From positions 868,001-932,000 of the forward strand of contig CP054595.1 in NCBI GenBank assembly GCA_013347225.1: a DNA stretch of 64,000 nt. The letters run 5' to 3'. Positions 8,725 to 17,041 of this stretch are shown here, in pieces (position 1 is the stretch's first letter; every line of letters begins with the position of its first letter). Origin of the DNA: Candidatus Accumulibacter similis. GTDB lineage: Bacteria > Pseudomonadota > Gammaproteobacteria > Burkholderiales > Rhodocyclaceae. The notes beneath the pieces were generated by a model. That model saw only the letters and a program-made list of their open reading frames with translations, was not told the origin of the DNA and did no database searches. The position numbers and the translations under genes were made by a program.

Positions 8725-11034
8725 TCAAAGCAAATTGATCACCTGCTTGGGACGCCCGAGGCCCTGATGGATCGTCACATCTATCAGTCTCCCTTCCTGT
8801 AGCGTTCTCAGCACGCTGTCGCGCTGACGGGCATCCATGAACTGCGTCCGGCGCGTAAACTCATGCTTGGGCATCCCGCCGGGCCCTGACTCTTGAAGTA
8901 TTTGCAGCGCACGCTTGTGGTGCGACTCGATCAAGTTCTCCGAAACGCGCAGCGATGCTTCACGGATCGTCTGATTGGCGCAGTGCCGTGCGATCAGAAT
9001 GCCCCACTCGGCGTCGTCCTGCTCGATCTCTGGATCCACCGCATCACGCGACACAGCGCGGATCAGCGCGAGCTTGGAGGCGTTCTCCTCGATGCGCGCC
9101 AGGATCGACGCGAAACCGCTGCCGTGCGCAGCGCGCAGGTCGTTCAGCAGGTCGCTGTCGAGCGCTCGGAACACGGCCCGGGCCTGATCCTTCATGGGGA
9201 CCGTTCGGGGCATCGGCACCACCTCGTCGACGCCCGACACGTTGGCCAGGTTGCCAGTGAGCCGGCCGCCGCCGTGGTGGATCAGCAGCAGGCGATCGAT
9301 CAACTCCTGCGGCGGATCGATGGCGCCGAAGTCCTTGTTGCTCTCCGGAAAGTCCTCCTCGGTCTGCAGGATCAGGAAGCGCGCCAGCGAGCCATCCGCG
9401 ACGTTGGTCGCCTGCAGCGCCTGCCAGAAGTGCAGTGGCGTCGTCGTGCCGTAGACGCATACGCAGGGCTGATGGATCGGGCGACGCGCGATATCTGCCT
9501 GGCTCTGAGCATATTCGATGCCGAAATAGGTGGTGCCCGACGCCGTATACAGCTCGGTCAGCAGATCCAGGATCTCGCAGACATAGCGTGGCGAGCGCTT
9601 GCGGTCGACCGCCGCCGACAGGAACATGCCGAACTCATCGAGCTGAAACAGCGGCGAGGGATGCCGAGACAACGCGGTCAGCAGTCCCGAACCGGAGGCG
9701 ATCTTGTTGCCGCCGAGGTACTGCAGCAGCCCGGCTCGGTGCAGCAGCTCGTTGATCACCAGCCGACTGTTGTTCTTGCCCGCGCCACTCTCGGCAACGC
9801 CCACGACGTAAAGATTCGAACGGATATTGCTCGCCGTGCGGTACTTCCGCCCCATCAGCGCGCCGACGGCGGCCAGGGACGCTCCGAGCGCCAGGACGGG
9901 CTGCGATCGCTTCGCGCTGCGCTCCATCAGCTGCATCATGTCGGCAATGACTCCGCCGACCTGATTCCAACCAGATGGCATCAAGGTCGGCTGGGGTATC
10001 TTCGCCGTAGCTACTTTGTGGGGTACGGTCACCGAACCGATGATCGGTCTGCTGCTGTCAAGCATGTCGAGAAACTCCTTCGCCGGATGGGCGCCGTTCG
10101 TCGCCAGCGCCCCGTTGAGTTGCAGCGATGGCGCGGGCTCCCAGCCCGCTTCCAGCGCCAGTTTGTACAGCGTGCCGGCGCCGATGCGCGCCGGCTTCAG
10201 GCCACGCCAGACCTGCTCGGTCGTTGCAGGCACATTCTTCGCGGCCCGTCCCGACCAGGCCTCGAACAGCGGCCAGCCGCCGTCGCCGAGCGCGCCCTTG
10301 ATCGCGAGACCGATGCGCACCCAGCTGTCGTAGTCGAGATCCGGGTTCGGGATGAGCTCGAGCGCCGCGGTTATCGCCTCGAGCGTGCCGCGCGGTTCGC
10401 CGAGTGCGCCAGCGGCTGCCTCAGCGCCTTGGGCATGGGACAGCCGCGCTGGCCGCAGCTCTGCCGGCACCCGCGCGATCGCAGCGTCCGCGAAGGCCCG
10501 CGCCTGCGCCTCGGTGATCCGCGGCAGGTCGTCGAGGGTGATCTCAGCCAGGCTCTCCAGCGGCCAGTCGTAGGGCTGTCCGGTCTCCGGGTGGAGTCCG
10601 TAGGCGACGAACTGCTGGCCCAAACCGAGCACATCGATCGGTGGCCTCTTGAACCCCTTGAACGGCCGATCGGCGCGATAGACCAGGAGACGCTTGGGCG
10701 CACGGCCGATGCGCAGCGCTGGTGTGTCACCCAGCATCTCGCGGGCGAGATCCTCGATGCGCTTGGCGAGCTGCGGGTCGCTCAGCACGTCGATGTCGAT
10801 GCCGATTACCCGTCCGGTGGCGATGCCGATGCCGGCCTCCGGCCAGTTGCCCCAGACATCGACCTCATGATCGGTGGTCTCGCGCCGACCATGGCGACTC
10901 CAGTCCGGGTAATCGCGCCACGCCCCGCGGCGAAACACACCCGGCTTCTTGCTCCCCGGCTGGATCGGCAGGATCGGAAATCCGGCATCGACGAGTTTGG
11001 CGCCCAGTTGCGCCATGAAACTGCTGGCAGTCAT
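8725..11034 (-). CDS. bifunctional primase-polymerase / DUF3987-like helicase
   Basis: A 769-residue phage replication protein. Residues about 1-180 form a prim-pol domain (FPILPIQPGSKKPG, GIGIATGRVIGIDIDV with the catalytic DxD, then the basic APKRLLVYR). Residues about 230-310 look like a PriCT domain (YDSWVRIGLAIKGALGD). The remaining part is a P-loop ATPase with Walker A GVAESGAGKNN and a downstream LDEFG Walker B-like motif, as in DUF3987 proteins that replace a dedicated helicase. It would prime and unwind DNA at the element's origin. Spacing of 9 bp to the gene before it suggests co-transcription. Confidence 0.87.
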   Translation of the reverse strand: MTASSFMAQLGAKLVDAGFPILPIQPGSKKPGVFRRGAWRDYPDWSRHGRRETTDHEVDVWGNWPEAGIGIATGRVIGIDIDVLSDPQLAKRIEDLAREMLGDTPALRIGRAPKRLLVYRADRPFKGFKRPPIDVLGLGQQFVAYGLHPETGQPYDWPLESLAEITLDDLPRITEAQARAFADAAIARVPAELRPARLSHAQGAEAAAGALGEPRGTLEAITAALELIPNPDLDYDSWVRIGLAIKGALGDGGWPLFEAWSGRAAKNVPATTEQVWRGLKPARIGAGTLYKLALEAGWEPAPSLQLNGALATNGAHPAKEFLDMLDSSRPIIGSVTVPHKVATAKIPQPTLMPSGWNQVGGVIADMMQLMERSAKRSQPVLALGASLAAVGALMGRKYRTASNIRSNLYVVGVAESGAGKNNSRLVINELLHRAGLLQYLGGNKIASGSGLLTALSRHPSPLFQLDEFGMFLSAAVDRKRSPRYVCEILDLLTELYTASGTTYFGIEYAQSQADIARRPIHQPCVCVYGTTTPLHFWQALQATNVADGSLARFLILQTEEDFPESNKDFGAIDPPQELIDRLLLIHHGGGRLTGNLANVSGVDEVVPMPRTVPMKDQARAVFRALDSDLLNDLRAAHGSGFASILARIEENASKLALIRAVSRDAVDPEIEQDDAEWGILIARHCANQTIREASLRVSENLIESHHKRALQILQESGPGGMPKHEFTRRTQFMDARQRDSVLRTLQEGRLIDVTIHQGLGRPKQVINLL

Positions 11035-11043
11035 GGTTCCTCC

Positions 11044-11367
11044 TCAGAACGGTGGGTCTTGCGTGTAGGCTTCCCGCAGGTGATCCTGGAAAGCCGTGAC
11101 GACGACGTCGATCAACGTCGCCCATTCGTGCGCCGACCACTGCGCCAGATCAGTGCGGCCGAGCGATTCGATGTATTCGCCGCCGACGACACTGGCCTGA
11201 TGCAGAGCGGCTTTCTCATGTTGGTTGGGGTCGATCATTCCTTGGTACCTCGTGATGATGTCGAGACACCGCATCGAGCAGGCCCACAGATCGGGACCGC
11301 TCTGGCGGGTCAGACGGGGGGAGTAACCCAAGCCGCGGGCTTCGCGGCGGCAAATGTCGCAGCGCAT
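11044..11367 (-). CDS. DUF6511-like small zinc-binding phage protein
   Basis: A 107-residue protein beginning MRCDICRREARGLGYSPR, with a CxxC pair near the N-terminus and a second Cys pair in WACSMRCLD, consistent with a treble-clef or zinc-ribbon unit. The C-terminal half is helical and acidic. The pattern matches DUF6511 proteins found next to phage helicases. ATG 11367 overlaps the helicase stop by 1 bp (TGATG), which fixes the start. Confidence 0.7.
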   Translation of the reverse strand: MRCDICRREARGLGYSPRLTRQSGPDLWACSMRCLDIITRYQGMIDPNQHEKAALHQASVVGGEYIESLGRTDLAQWSAHEWATLIDVVVTAFQDHLREAYTQDPPF

Positions 11368-12941
11368 CAGAACCTCGCCGCGACGACTTCGGTGTAGCGT
11401 CCGCTCGCGCGGACCGCGATCTCGGCCGGTCGCCGCAACGCGGGTGCGTGCTGCAGCGCTTCGTCGACGCTCCGGGGCAAGGGCGTGCCGGGCGCGCGCG
11501 CCGCCCACCAGGTCGCGGCCTTCTGTCGCGGGTAGCCGGCATGCTCGACGCAGACCCACTCGTGATGCGCGGACAGGCCGCACCAGTACTCGACGCGCAG
11601 CGAGGGGGGCTTGCCCGGTTTCTCATGGCGCGCGTAGTGCACCCGGCTCACCGCCACCCATTCGGGCTTGCCGACGGCCGAGAGCACGGCCAGCGTACTG
11701 GCCCGGGGTGCGATCTTCGGCGCCGGTGGCGGAAAGACGTGGCCGCAATCGGGACAGACGCGCACGGCTGCGTGCAGGATGCTGGCGCAGTCCGGGCAGA
11801 CTTTGATCGGTGCCGCACCGCCGCCGCCACCGGGACGCTTCGGCCGGATGGCGTCGATCGGCCCATGCCGGGCGATGTTGCCGGCGAAGTCGAGCACCAG
11901 GCAGTCGCTCTTGCCCGGCGCCAGCCGACAGCCGCGACCGACGATCTGCACGTACAGTCCGGCCGATTGGGTCGGTCGCAGCATCGCGATCAGATCGACG
12001 CCGGGGGCGTTGAAGCCGGTGGTGAGCACGTTCGCGTTGCTCAGACAGCGGATCTCGCCGCGCTTGAAGGCACCGATCAATGCGTCTCGCTCGGCGCTCG
12101 GCGTCTCGCCGACGATCGTCTCGCAGGAGAGGCCGTGCGCGCGGATCGCGTCGCGAACATGTCCGGCATGCGCGACGCCGGAGCAGAAGACCAGCCAGGA
12201 GCGGCGTGTCTGCCCATAGTCGACGATCTCGGCGACGGCGCGCTCGGTGAGGTCGTGCCGATCGACGGCGGCATGCAACTCGCGGGCGATGAATTCACCG
12301 CCGCGCGTGCCGACGCCGGCGACCTCGAGTTGCGTGCGCGTGTGCTTGGACACCAGCCGGGACAGGTAGCCCTGATCGATCAGATCGCGCACCGAGACCT
12401 CAAAGGCGATGTCGGTGAAGATCGCGCCGTCGCCCTCGTGCAGCAGCCCGGAGTCCAGACGGTACGGCGTGGCGGTGAAGCCGATCACCTTGAGCAGCGG
12501 GTTCAGGCGCTTCAATCCGTCGAGGAAGCGCCGGTACATGGTGTTCGACGAGCGCGGAATCAGATGCGCCTCGTCGATCAGCACCAGATCGCACTGCGCC
12601 ACATCGGGCGCGCGCCGATGGATCGACTGGATGCCGGCGAACAGGATGCGCGCCGTGAGGTCGCGCTGCTTCAGTCCCGCCGAATAGATGCCGGCCGGCG
12701 CCTCGGGCCAGAGCCGCATCAGCTCGGCGTGGTTCTGCTCGATCAGCTCGCGCACGTGGGTGACGATCAGGATGCGCTGATCGGGAAAGGGTTTCAGCAC
12801 GCCTTCGATGAAGCGGGCTATCACCAGGGACTTGCCGCCACCGGTCGGGATGATGACGTTCGGGTTGCCCGTCGCGCGCTCGAAGTACTCGTAAATGCCG
12901 TCGATGGCCGCCTGTTGGTACGGCCGCAGGGTCAGGGTCAT
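11367..12941 (-). CDS. DEAD/DEAH-box superfamily 2 helicase
   Basis: A 524-residue helicase of the RecQ/SSL2-like phage type. N-terminal RPYQQAAIDGI is the Q-like motif, IIPTGGGKSLV is Walker A, and VLIDEAHLIPR is the DEAH motif II; FTATPYRLD is motif III. The helicase C-terminal domain has SNANVLTTGFNAPGVDLI and QIVGRGCRLAPGK (motif VI). A zinc ribbon follows (CPDCASIL and CPDCGHVFPP). Start 12941 has an AGGAGGG ribosome-binding site and overlaps the upstream gene by ATGA. It would unwind or remodel DNA during replication or recombination. Confidence 0.9.
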   Translation of the reverse strand: MTLTLRPYQQAAIDGIYEYFERATGNPNVIIPTGGGKSLVIARFIEGVLKPFPDQRILIVTHVRELIEQNHAELMRLWPEAPAGIYSAGLKQRDLTARILFAGIQSIHRRAPDVAQCDLVLIDEAHLIPRSSNTMYRRFLDGLKRLNPLLKVIGFTATPYRLDSGLLHEGDGAIFTDIAFEVSVRDLIDQGYLSRLVSKHTRTQLEVAGVGTRGGEFIARELHAAVDRHDLTERAVAEIVDYGQTRRSWLVFCSGVAHAGHVRDAIRAHGLSCETIVGETPSAERDALIGAFKRGEIRCLSNANVLTTGFNAPGVDLIAMLRPTQSAGLYVQIVGRGCRLAPGKSDCLVLDFAGNIARHGPIDAIRPKRPGGGGGAAPIKVCPDCASILHAAVRVCPDCGHVFPPPAPKIAPRASTLAVLSAVGKPEWVAVSRVHYARHEKPGKPPSLRVEYWCGLSAHHEWVCVEHAGYPRQKAATWWAARAPGTPLPRSVDEALQHAPALRRPAEIAVRASGRYTEVVAARF

Positions 12942-13885
12942 CGTGAACCCTCCTGGAATTTGTCGCGGCCGCGGTCGCACCAGAAGCCGCCACCGGGAAG
13001 TTGATAGCGGACCCAGTCGGTATCGGCGTCGATCTGCTCGCCGGGGACGAGGTCCGGGAGATAGAGATGCTGGTCGCAGGCGGCGCGCTGGTCGGCGTCG
13101 GACAAGGCGCGCTGCTGGCGCTCGCACCACCACCCGCCCTCGACCGGCGTCGAGGACAGGCAGGTGCGGCAGTTCACCGCCGCCGCGGCCTGACCCCGAC
13201 AGATCTCGGCATGGGCGCACAGCCGGCACTCGTACCACGCCGGATCCTCGCTGACGCGATCGAGCGGCCGCGCCGCGAAGACGATGCGCCCCGCCTTGGC
13301 GAGCAGTCGGTCGGCATCGTCCACATCGAGTTCCACGCGTTCGACGTAGAGGTCGTCCGTGTCCTTGTTCACCGCCAGGTACAGGGCGCGCGTCAGGCCC
13401 GTCAGCCGCATGTAGGTCTGCATCTGCGCGCAGTGCTGCGGCTTGGCTGGGCGGACGCCCTTGGCGACAAGTTCGACGAAGCTCTTGCTCGCATGCGTCT
13501 TGAACTCGACCACGTGCCAGGTCTTGGGCGCCTCAGGCAGGTTCAGCGCCACCGCGTCGAGCGAGCCGCCGAAGTGGCCACCGTGCGCCTCCACCCGCCA
13601 CTGACGCCCGGTCTCGGGATCGAGGTCGAGCACCGTCACGCCGATGCGCCGCAGGTTGCGCACGAGGCGGGCTTCCTCCAGTTGCCCGGTCTCGAAGAGG
13701 CGCAGGACGCGACCCGGATGGAACGTGGCGGTCGTCCAGCGAAAGTCGTACCACAGCGCGCGCGCACAGGACTTGCCGACCAGTGAGGCGCCGAGGTGCG
13801 CACGGAAGCCCGTGCGGGCGTCGGCTTCGTAGGCGGCGAAGATCGCCTCGCGAGTCGGGCTGACGACGGTCGGCAGCTCAGCCAT
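12938..13885 (-). CDS. PD-(D/E)XK nuclease with Cas4/AddB-like cysteines
   Basis: A 315-residue nuclease. The core motifs are GGSLDAVAL (metal-binding Asp) and WHVVEFKTHASK (E-x-K), followed by QHCAQMQTYMRLTG. A Cys near residue 40 (GKSCARALWYDF) and a cluster in ECRLCAHAEICRG match the iron-sulphur pattern of Cas4/AddB-type exonucleases; a further CRTCLSS and WWCERQQRA pair follow. It is probably the element's recombination exonuclease. It overlaps the genes on both sides (8 bp and 4 bp). There is no CRISPR array nearby, so a Cas role is unlikely. Confidence 0.85.
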   Translation of the reverse strand: MAELPTVVSPTREAIFAAYEADARTGFRAHLGASLVGKSCARALWYDFRWTTATFHPGRVLRLFETGQLEEARLVRNLRRIGVTVLDLDPETGRQWRVEAHGGHFGGSLDAVALNLPEAPKTWHVVEFKTHASKSFVELVAKGVRPAKPQHCAQMQTYMRLTGLTRALYLAVNKDTDDLYVERVELDVDDADRLLAKAGRIVFAARPLDRVSEDPAWYECRLCAHAEICRGQAAAAVNCRTCLSSTPVEGGWWCERQQRALSDADQRAACDQHLYLPDLVPGEQIDADTDWVRYQLPGGGFWCDRGRDKFQEGSR

Positions 13886-14243
13886 GGCGCACCTCCTGAC
13901 CCTGCCGCGAGCGGGCGACCGTCAGTGCGGACTGCCAAGCGTCGTCGGGCAGTTGCTCGCGCAGGACGTCGAGCAGCGTGTCCTTGAAGTGATCGCGAGC
14001 GAGGCCGCCCGTCAGCGTGGCGAGTTGCGCCGACACCCGGGCGGCCTCCTGCTGCTTGAACGCGAGCGCCGTCCGGGCCCGATGGAAGGCCTGCGCATCG
14101 AGCGTGCCGCGCCGCGCCTGGCGGGCGATGTCGGCGGTGGCGATCTGCGTCTTGATCGAGGCGATCTCGCCCTGCAGGGCCACCAGGCGCTCGCGACACG
14201 CGGACACCGTGTCGGGCAGCACAATGAGGTCGGGAGCGCGCAT
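13878..14243 (-). CDS. hypothetical coiled-coil phage protein
   Basis: A 121-residue, mainly helical protein; residues about 15-85 (RERLVALQGEIASIKTQIAT and on to QEAARVSAQLATL) have heptad-like spacing. No domain recognised. It is 4 bp from the DUF669 gene and overlaps the nuclease gene by 8 bp, so it is firmly in the operon and may act with either. Confidence 0.65.
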   Translation of the reverse strand: MRAPDLIVLPDTVSACRERLVALQGEIASIKTQIATADIARQARRGTLDAQAFHRARTALAFKQQEAARVSAQLATLTGGLARDHFKDTLLDVLREQLPDDAWQSALTVARSRQGQEVRHG

Positions 14244-14247
14244 GGCG

Positions 14248-14736
14248 TCAGACCTGGCGCTTCCAGGGGAGCGTGCTCTGGGTCGCGACCGGAGCCGAAC
14301 GAACCGGAGCAGCAGCCGGCGGGGTCGCTGCCGGAGGCGGGGCTTCGACGAGATAGCGGATCGTGTTGCTCTCGCCGTATTGGCCCTTCGGGGGGCGAAC
14401 CTTGACGTCGACCCGAATCGGGATCAGGTGCAGTTGTTCGCTGTTGCTGACCTGCATCTTCCCGGCGGCACGGCACAGCGCCGACAGGGTGCGCTGCGCG
14501 ATCTCGACGGCGTCGGGGTTGGCGTTGACCAGGTTCAGCCGGTCGTAGAGCTTGCGGCCGGCATGCGGACCTTCCAGCACGTCGAGTTCGAGGAACAGGT
14601 ACTGGCCCAGACCGTCCTTGGTGACGCGCATTTCGCTGCTCACGATCTGCACGCGGTACGACCCCGGCGGCAGGACTTCGAAGGGGGTGGTGGGATCGAC
14701 GGTCGAAGCGTCGAAGGTGTGACCGAGGGAAGCCAT
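14248..14736 (-). CDS. DUF669-like single-strand-binding-type protein
   Basis: A 162-residue protein: MASLGHTFDASTVDPTTPFE, then PPGSYRVQIVSSEMRVTKDG, LFLELDVLEGPHAGRKLYDR and a C-terminal VRPPKGQYGESN. These are the hallmarks of phage DUF669 proteins, which sit beside Sak4-type ATPases and probably bind single-stranded DNA. A Pro/Ala-rich tail ends the protein in LPWKRQV. ATG 14736 has an AAAGGAGA ribosome-binding site; the frame is open upstream without family support. Confidence 0.82.
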   Translation of the reverse strand: MASLGHTFDASTVDPTTPFEVLPPGSYRVQIVSSEMRVTKDGLGQYLFLELDVLEGPHAGRKLYDRLNLVNANPDAVEIAQRTLSALCRAAGKMQVSNSEQLHLIPIRVDVKVRPPKGQYGESNTIRYLVEAPPPAATPPAAAPVRSAPVATQSTLPWKRQV

Positions 14737-14768
14737 GGTGTTTCTCCTTTGTGTTGGGAATGGGTGAT

Positions 14769-15536
14769 TCAGGGATGGACGAGCGCGGCGTTCAGGCTGT
14801 TCGGCATGGCCTGCGCGAAGGCGGACCAGTCGAGCGGCAAGGTGTCGGGCAGGCCGTAGCGGTTCTTGGCGAGGAAGGCCGGGCGTTCGGCGGTGTGGAT
14901 GACGCGTTCGCCGGACCCGAGGGCCCGATTGACCTTCTTGTTGAAGCCGACGTCGGCCTTGACGGTGCTGATGAGGTAGTTGGCGAAGAGCACGATGTCG
15001 GCGTGTTCCTGCAGCAGCGCCGCCGCGCGGGCGTGCAGCTTGATGCCGTAGCGGTCGTAGGGCTCGTGCTCCGGGCTGTCGAAGCGCTTGATGTCGGTGT
15101 GGGCGATCTGCACGATGGTCATACCCCGCTCGTCGCGCAGGGCATTCAATCCGTCGAGGTACTGCCGCCAGAACTCCATGGTGGCGAGGTAGCCTTTGCC
15201 GTAGCCCGGCGACTCGAGGTCCTTCCAGCCGTATTCCTTGCAGGTCTTGGCCCAAATCAGCGGTTCGAGCCAGTCGACGCTGTCGACGATGGCGGTCTGG
15301 AAGTCGTGCGGCTCGCTGTAGAGGGTCACCAGGCATTCGATGACTTCTTCGAAGGAGCGCGCGATCGGGAAGTGGTGGGCGTCGATCGTGCCGAGACCGT
15401 CTTCGGTCTGGATGAAGACCGGCTGCTTGGCGCCGGCGGCGAAGGTGGTCTTGCCGACACCGGCGACGCCGTGAATCAGGATGCGCGGGGGCTTCGGCGC
15501 GCTGGTGCGGTTGAGTTGGGAAAGCGAGATGGCCAT
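14769..15536 (-). CDS. Sak4-like AAA ATPase (phage recombinase)
   Basis: A 255-residue RecA-fold ATPase: Walker A IHGVAGVGKTTFAAG at residues about 21-35, Walker B in FQTAIVDSVDWLEP, and a later MTIVQIAHTDIKRF strand. This is the AAA_24/Sak4 family, single-strand annealing or recombinase proteins of phages, usually encoded next to DUF669, as here. The start has a GGAGA ribosome-binding site. Confidence 0.85.
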   Translation of the reverse strand: MAISLSQLNRTSAPKPPRILIHGVAGVGKTTFAAGAKQPVFIQTEDGLGTIDAHHFPIARSFEEVIECLVTLYSEPHDFQTAIVDSVDWLEPLIWAKTCKEYGWKDLESPGYGKGYLATMEFWRQYLDGLNALRDERGMTIVQIAHTDIKRFDSPEHEPYDRYGIKLHARAAALLQEHADIVLFANYLISTVKADVGFNKKVNRALGSGERVIHTAERPAFLAKNRYGLPDTLPLDWSAFAQAMPNSLNAALVHP

Positions 15537-15575
15537 CGATGTTCTCCTTGCGGTGTGGGTCAGAGGGTTTGGCGC

Positions 15576-16565
15576 TCAGTGCGCCGGGGTGCGCAGTTGC
15601 AGGCGGACGTCCGAGGCTTTGGGGGTCATCCGGGTGCGAACGGCGAGGTAGCGAAAGACGAAGGGATCGACGCGCTGGCTCACCAGATGCACCAGGTCGA
15701 GTTCGCAGGCGAGCCAGGCGCGTTTGGCGACGGCGTGGATGCGTTGGCGCTCTTTCGGCGGGTACGGGCTGGTGGTGGCGGAGCGATCGAGCAGCAACAG
15801 CCCCTGGTGATACTGGAGGCGCTCGCCGGGGAGGGCGGTGGCGATCCAGTCGCAGAGGGTCGAGTCGGTGAGTGGTATGGCCGGCACGTACAGCGGCGCT
15901 TCGAGCTCTGCCGCCGGGAGGCACGGCTCGACGGAGCGTGCCGAGGTGGGATCGACGGCGGCCACGAGTTCGGGAATGCCGTGCGGGAGCGCCTTGGGGG
16001 CGCTGGCGACCGAGCAGGGCGAGACCTGCAGCAGGCCCGCGGCCTGGGCTTGGGAAGCCTCAGTTCGATTCTGCAACCTTGCGGAATCGAAGGTTGAATC
16101 CGCTCTCCTGGGCCGATCCCCACCTCTGGCCATATTTGCCTTCCTAACCGGCAAATCATGCCAATTGGCATCTTTGTTGGGATGGCCGTGGTCTCCCGTT
16201 TCCGGGCTTGCCGCGAGTGAGGGTGCGCAAATTTGCGCATGCTGGTCTCTGTCGTAGCCCAGCCCGAAGGCGTCATCCCGCGTGACCGGGAAATCATGCA
16301 AATTTGCATGATTGTTGGGACGGCCGCGGTCCAGCGTTTCTAGTCTGGTGGCCACGGTGGCTCGCTCGCTCTTGGTCAGCCGCAACTGACGGGCGCGGTC
16401 GGCATACCTGAGATCCACCGCACGGTCGATGTGCTCGACGACGGCCTTGGCTGCAGCCAGCAGATCGCCGGCATCGAGTTGGAGGCGATGCAGGGCCTCG
16501 GCCGGCTGTTGCGCCAGTTCGGCAACGGGAGTCGCCTGGATCTCGTGGAGGGTGGAGGCGGTCAT
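15576..16565 (-). CDS. phage protein with internal repeats and palindrome array
   Basis: A 329-residue protein of unknown function. The N-terminal 75 residues are helical. A repeated motif follows: RGRPNNHANLHDFPV (80-94) and HGHPNKDANWHDLPV (126-140), 46 residues apart, then an HTH-like stretch around TEASQAQAAGLLQVSPCSV. The C-terminal region (PGERLQYHQGLLLLDRS and WLACELDLVHLVSQR) resembles a domain seen in other prophage hypotheticals. DNA under the repeats forms three perfect palindromes. It overlaps the upstream HTH gene by ATGA. By analogy with phage replication initiators that contain their own origin it could be an origin-binding protein; this is inference. Confidence 0.65.
   Translation of the reverse strand: MTASTLHEIQATPVAELAQQPAEALHRLQLDAGDLLAAAKAVVEHIDRAVDLRYADRARQLRLTKSERATVATRLETLDRGRPNNHANLHDFPVTRDDAFGLGYDRDQHAQICAPSLAASPETGDHGHPNKDANWHDLPVRKANMARGGDRPRRADSTFDSARLQNRTEASQAQAAGLLQVSPCSVASAPKALPHGIPELVAAVDPTSARSVEPCLPAAELEAPLYVPAIPLTDSTLCDWIATALPGERLQYHQGLLLLDRSATTSPYPPKERQRIHAVAKRAWLACELDLVHLVSQRVDPFVFRYLAVRTRMTPKASDVRLQLRTPAH
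16158..16313. repeat. array of three perfect palindromes inside a phage gene
   Basis: Perfect palindromes lie at 16158-16171 (ATGCCAATTGGCAT), 16224-16239 (TGCGCAAATTTGCGCA) and 16292-16313 (core ATGCAAATTTGCAT). Their centres are 67 and 71 bp apart. The outer two sit in a 138-bp repeated unit that also contains the shared bases TTGTTGGGA. The AT-rich centres and regular spacing resemble iterons or operator sites. Confidence 0.7.
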
Positions 16566-16933
16566 TGCCGGTCTCCTTCCATCACGCGCTCGTTGGTACT
16601 CCGGTACCGGCTGCGCTGCTCGAGGTCCAGAATGCCGCCGGAGCCTTCAAGCGGATAGGCGACGCGGCGCGAGAACTTGACGAAGACCGGTCCGACACCG
16701 ATGCCGCGCCAGCGTTGAAGCGTCTTCGGCGAGAGGCCCCAGCGACGGGCGAGTTCACCCTCGTTGAGGTAGTGCGGCTCGGCAGCCGTCAGCGGCGCGG
16801 GTTCGAGTGCGGCCTGGGACGATTCGATTCTCGGCGCCGAGCGAGCCGACGCGACGGCCGGTGGTTGTGCCGGTGCGGGCCCTGGATGGCGCGGTGGCTC
16901 AGGCCATCGCCGGGCTCGTGGGTGGGCTTCCAT
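16562..16933 (-). CDS. AlpA/excisionase-type helix-turn-helix protein
   Basis: A 123-residue protein with a Pro/Ala-rich first 50 residues and a C-terminal winged HTH: YLNEGELARRWGLSPKTLQR then WRGIGVGPVFVKFSRRVAYP, the pattern of MerR-like AlpA/Xis domains that bind DNA and often regulate phage genes. It overlaps the next gene by 4 bp, so it is probably an early regulator or accessory replication factor. Confidence 0.78.
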   Translation of the reverse strand: MEAHPRARRWPEPPRHPGPAPAQPPAVASARSAPRIESSQAALEPAPLTAAEPHYLNEGELARRWGLSPKTLQRWRGIGVGPVFVKFSRRVAYPLEGSGGILDLEQRSRYRSTNERVMEGDRQ

Positions 16934-17041
16934 GATGATGACTCCTGTGGTGTTGGGGCAGGGTCATCATCGGGATCGCGAAAAAGAAAAGAAATACGAG
17001 TGCGGCGCACTCCGTACGGTCTGCGCCCGCACTCTGTACGG

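Noticed and set aside
8893..11397. Long open frame opposite the primase-polymerase gene.
   Set aside because: It is a GC-rich antisense shadow with Arg/Ala-rich, low-information sequence; the opposite strand has clear domain motifs.
12938..13885. Cas4-like nuclease as evidence for a CRISPR-Cas locus.
   Set aside because: No repeat array and no other cas genes are present; its neighbours are phage replication genes, and Cas4-like nucleases are common there.
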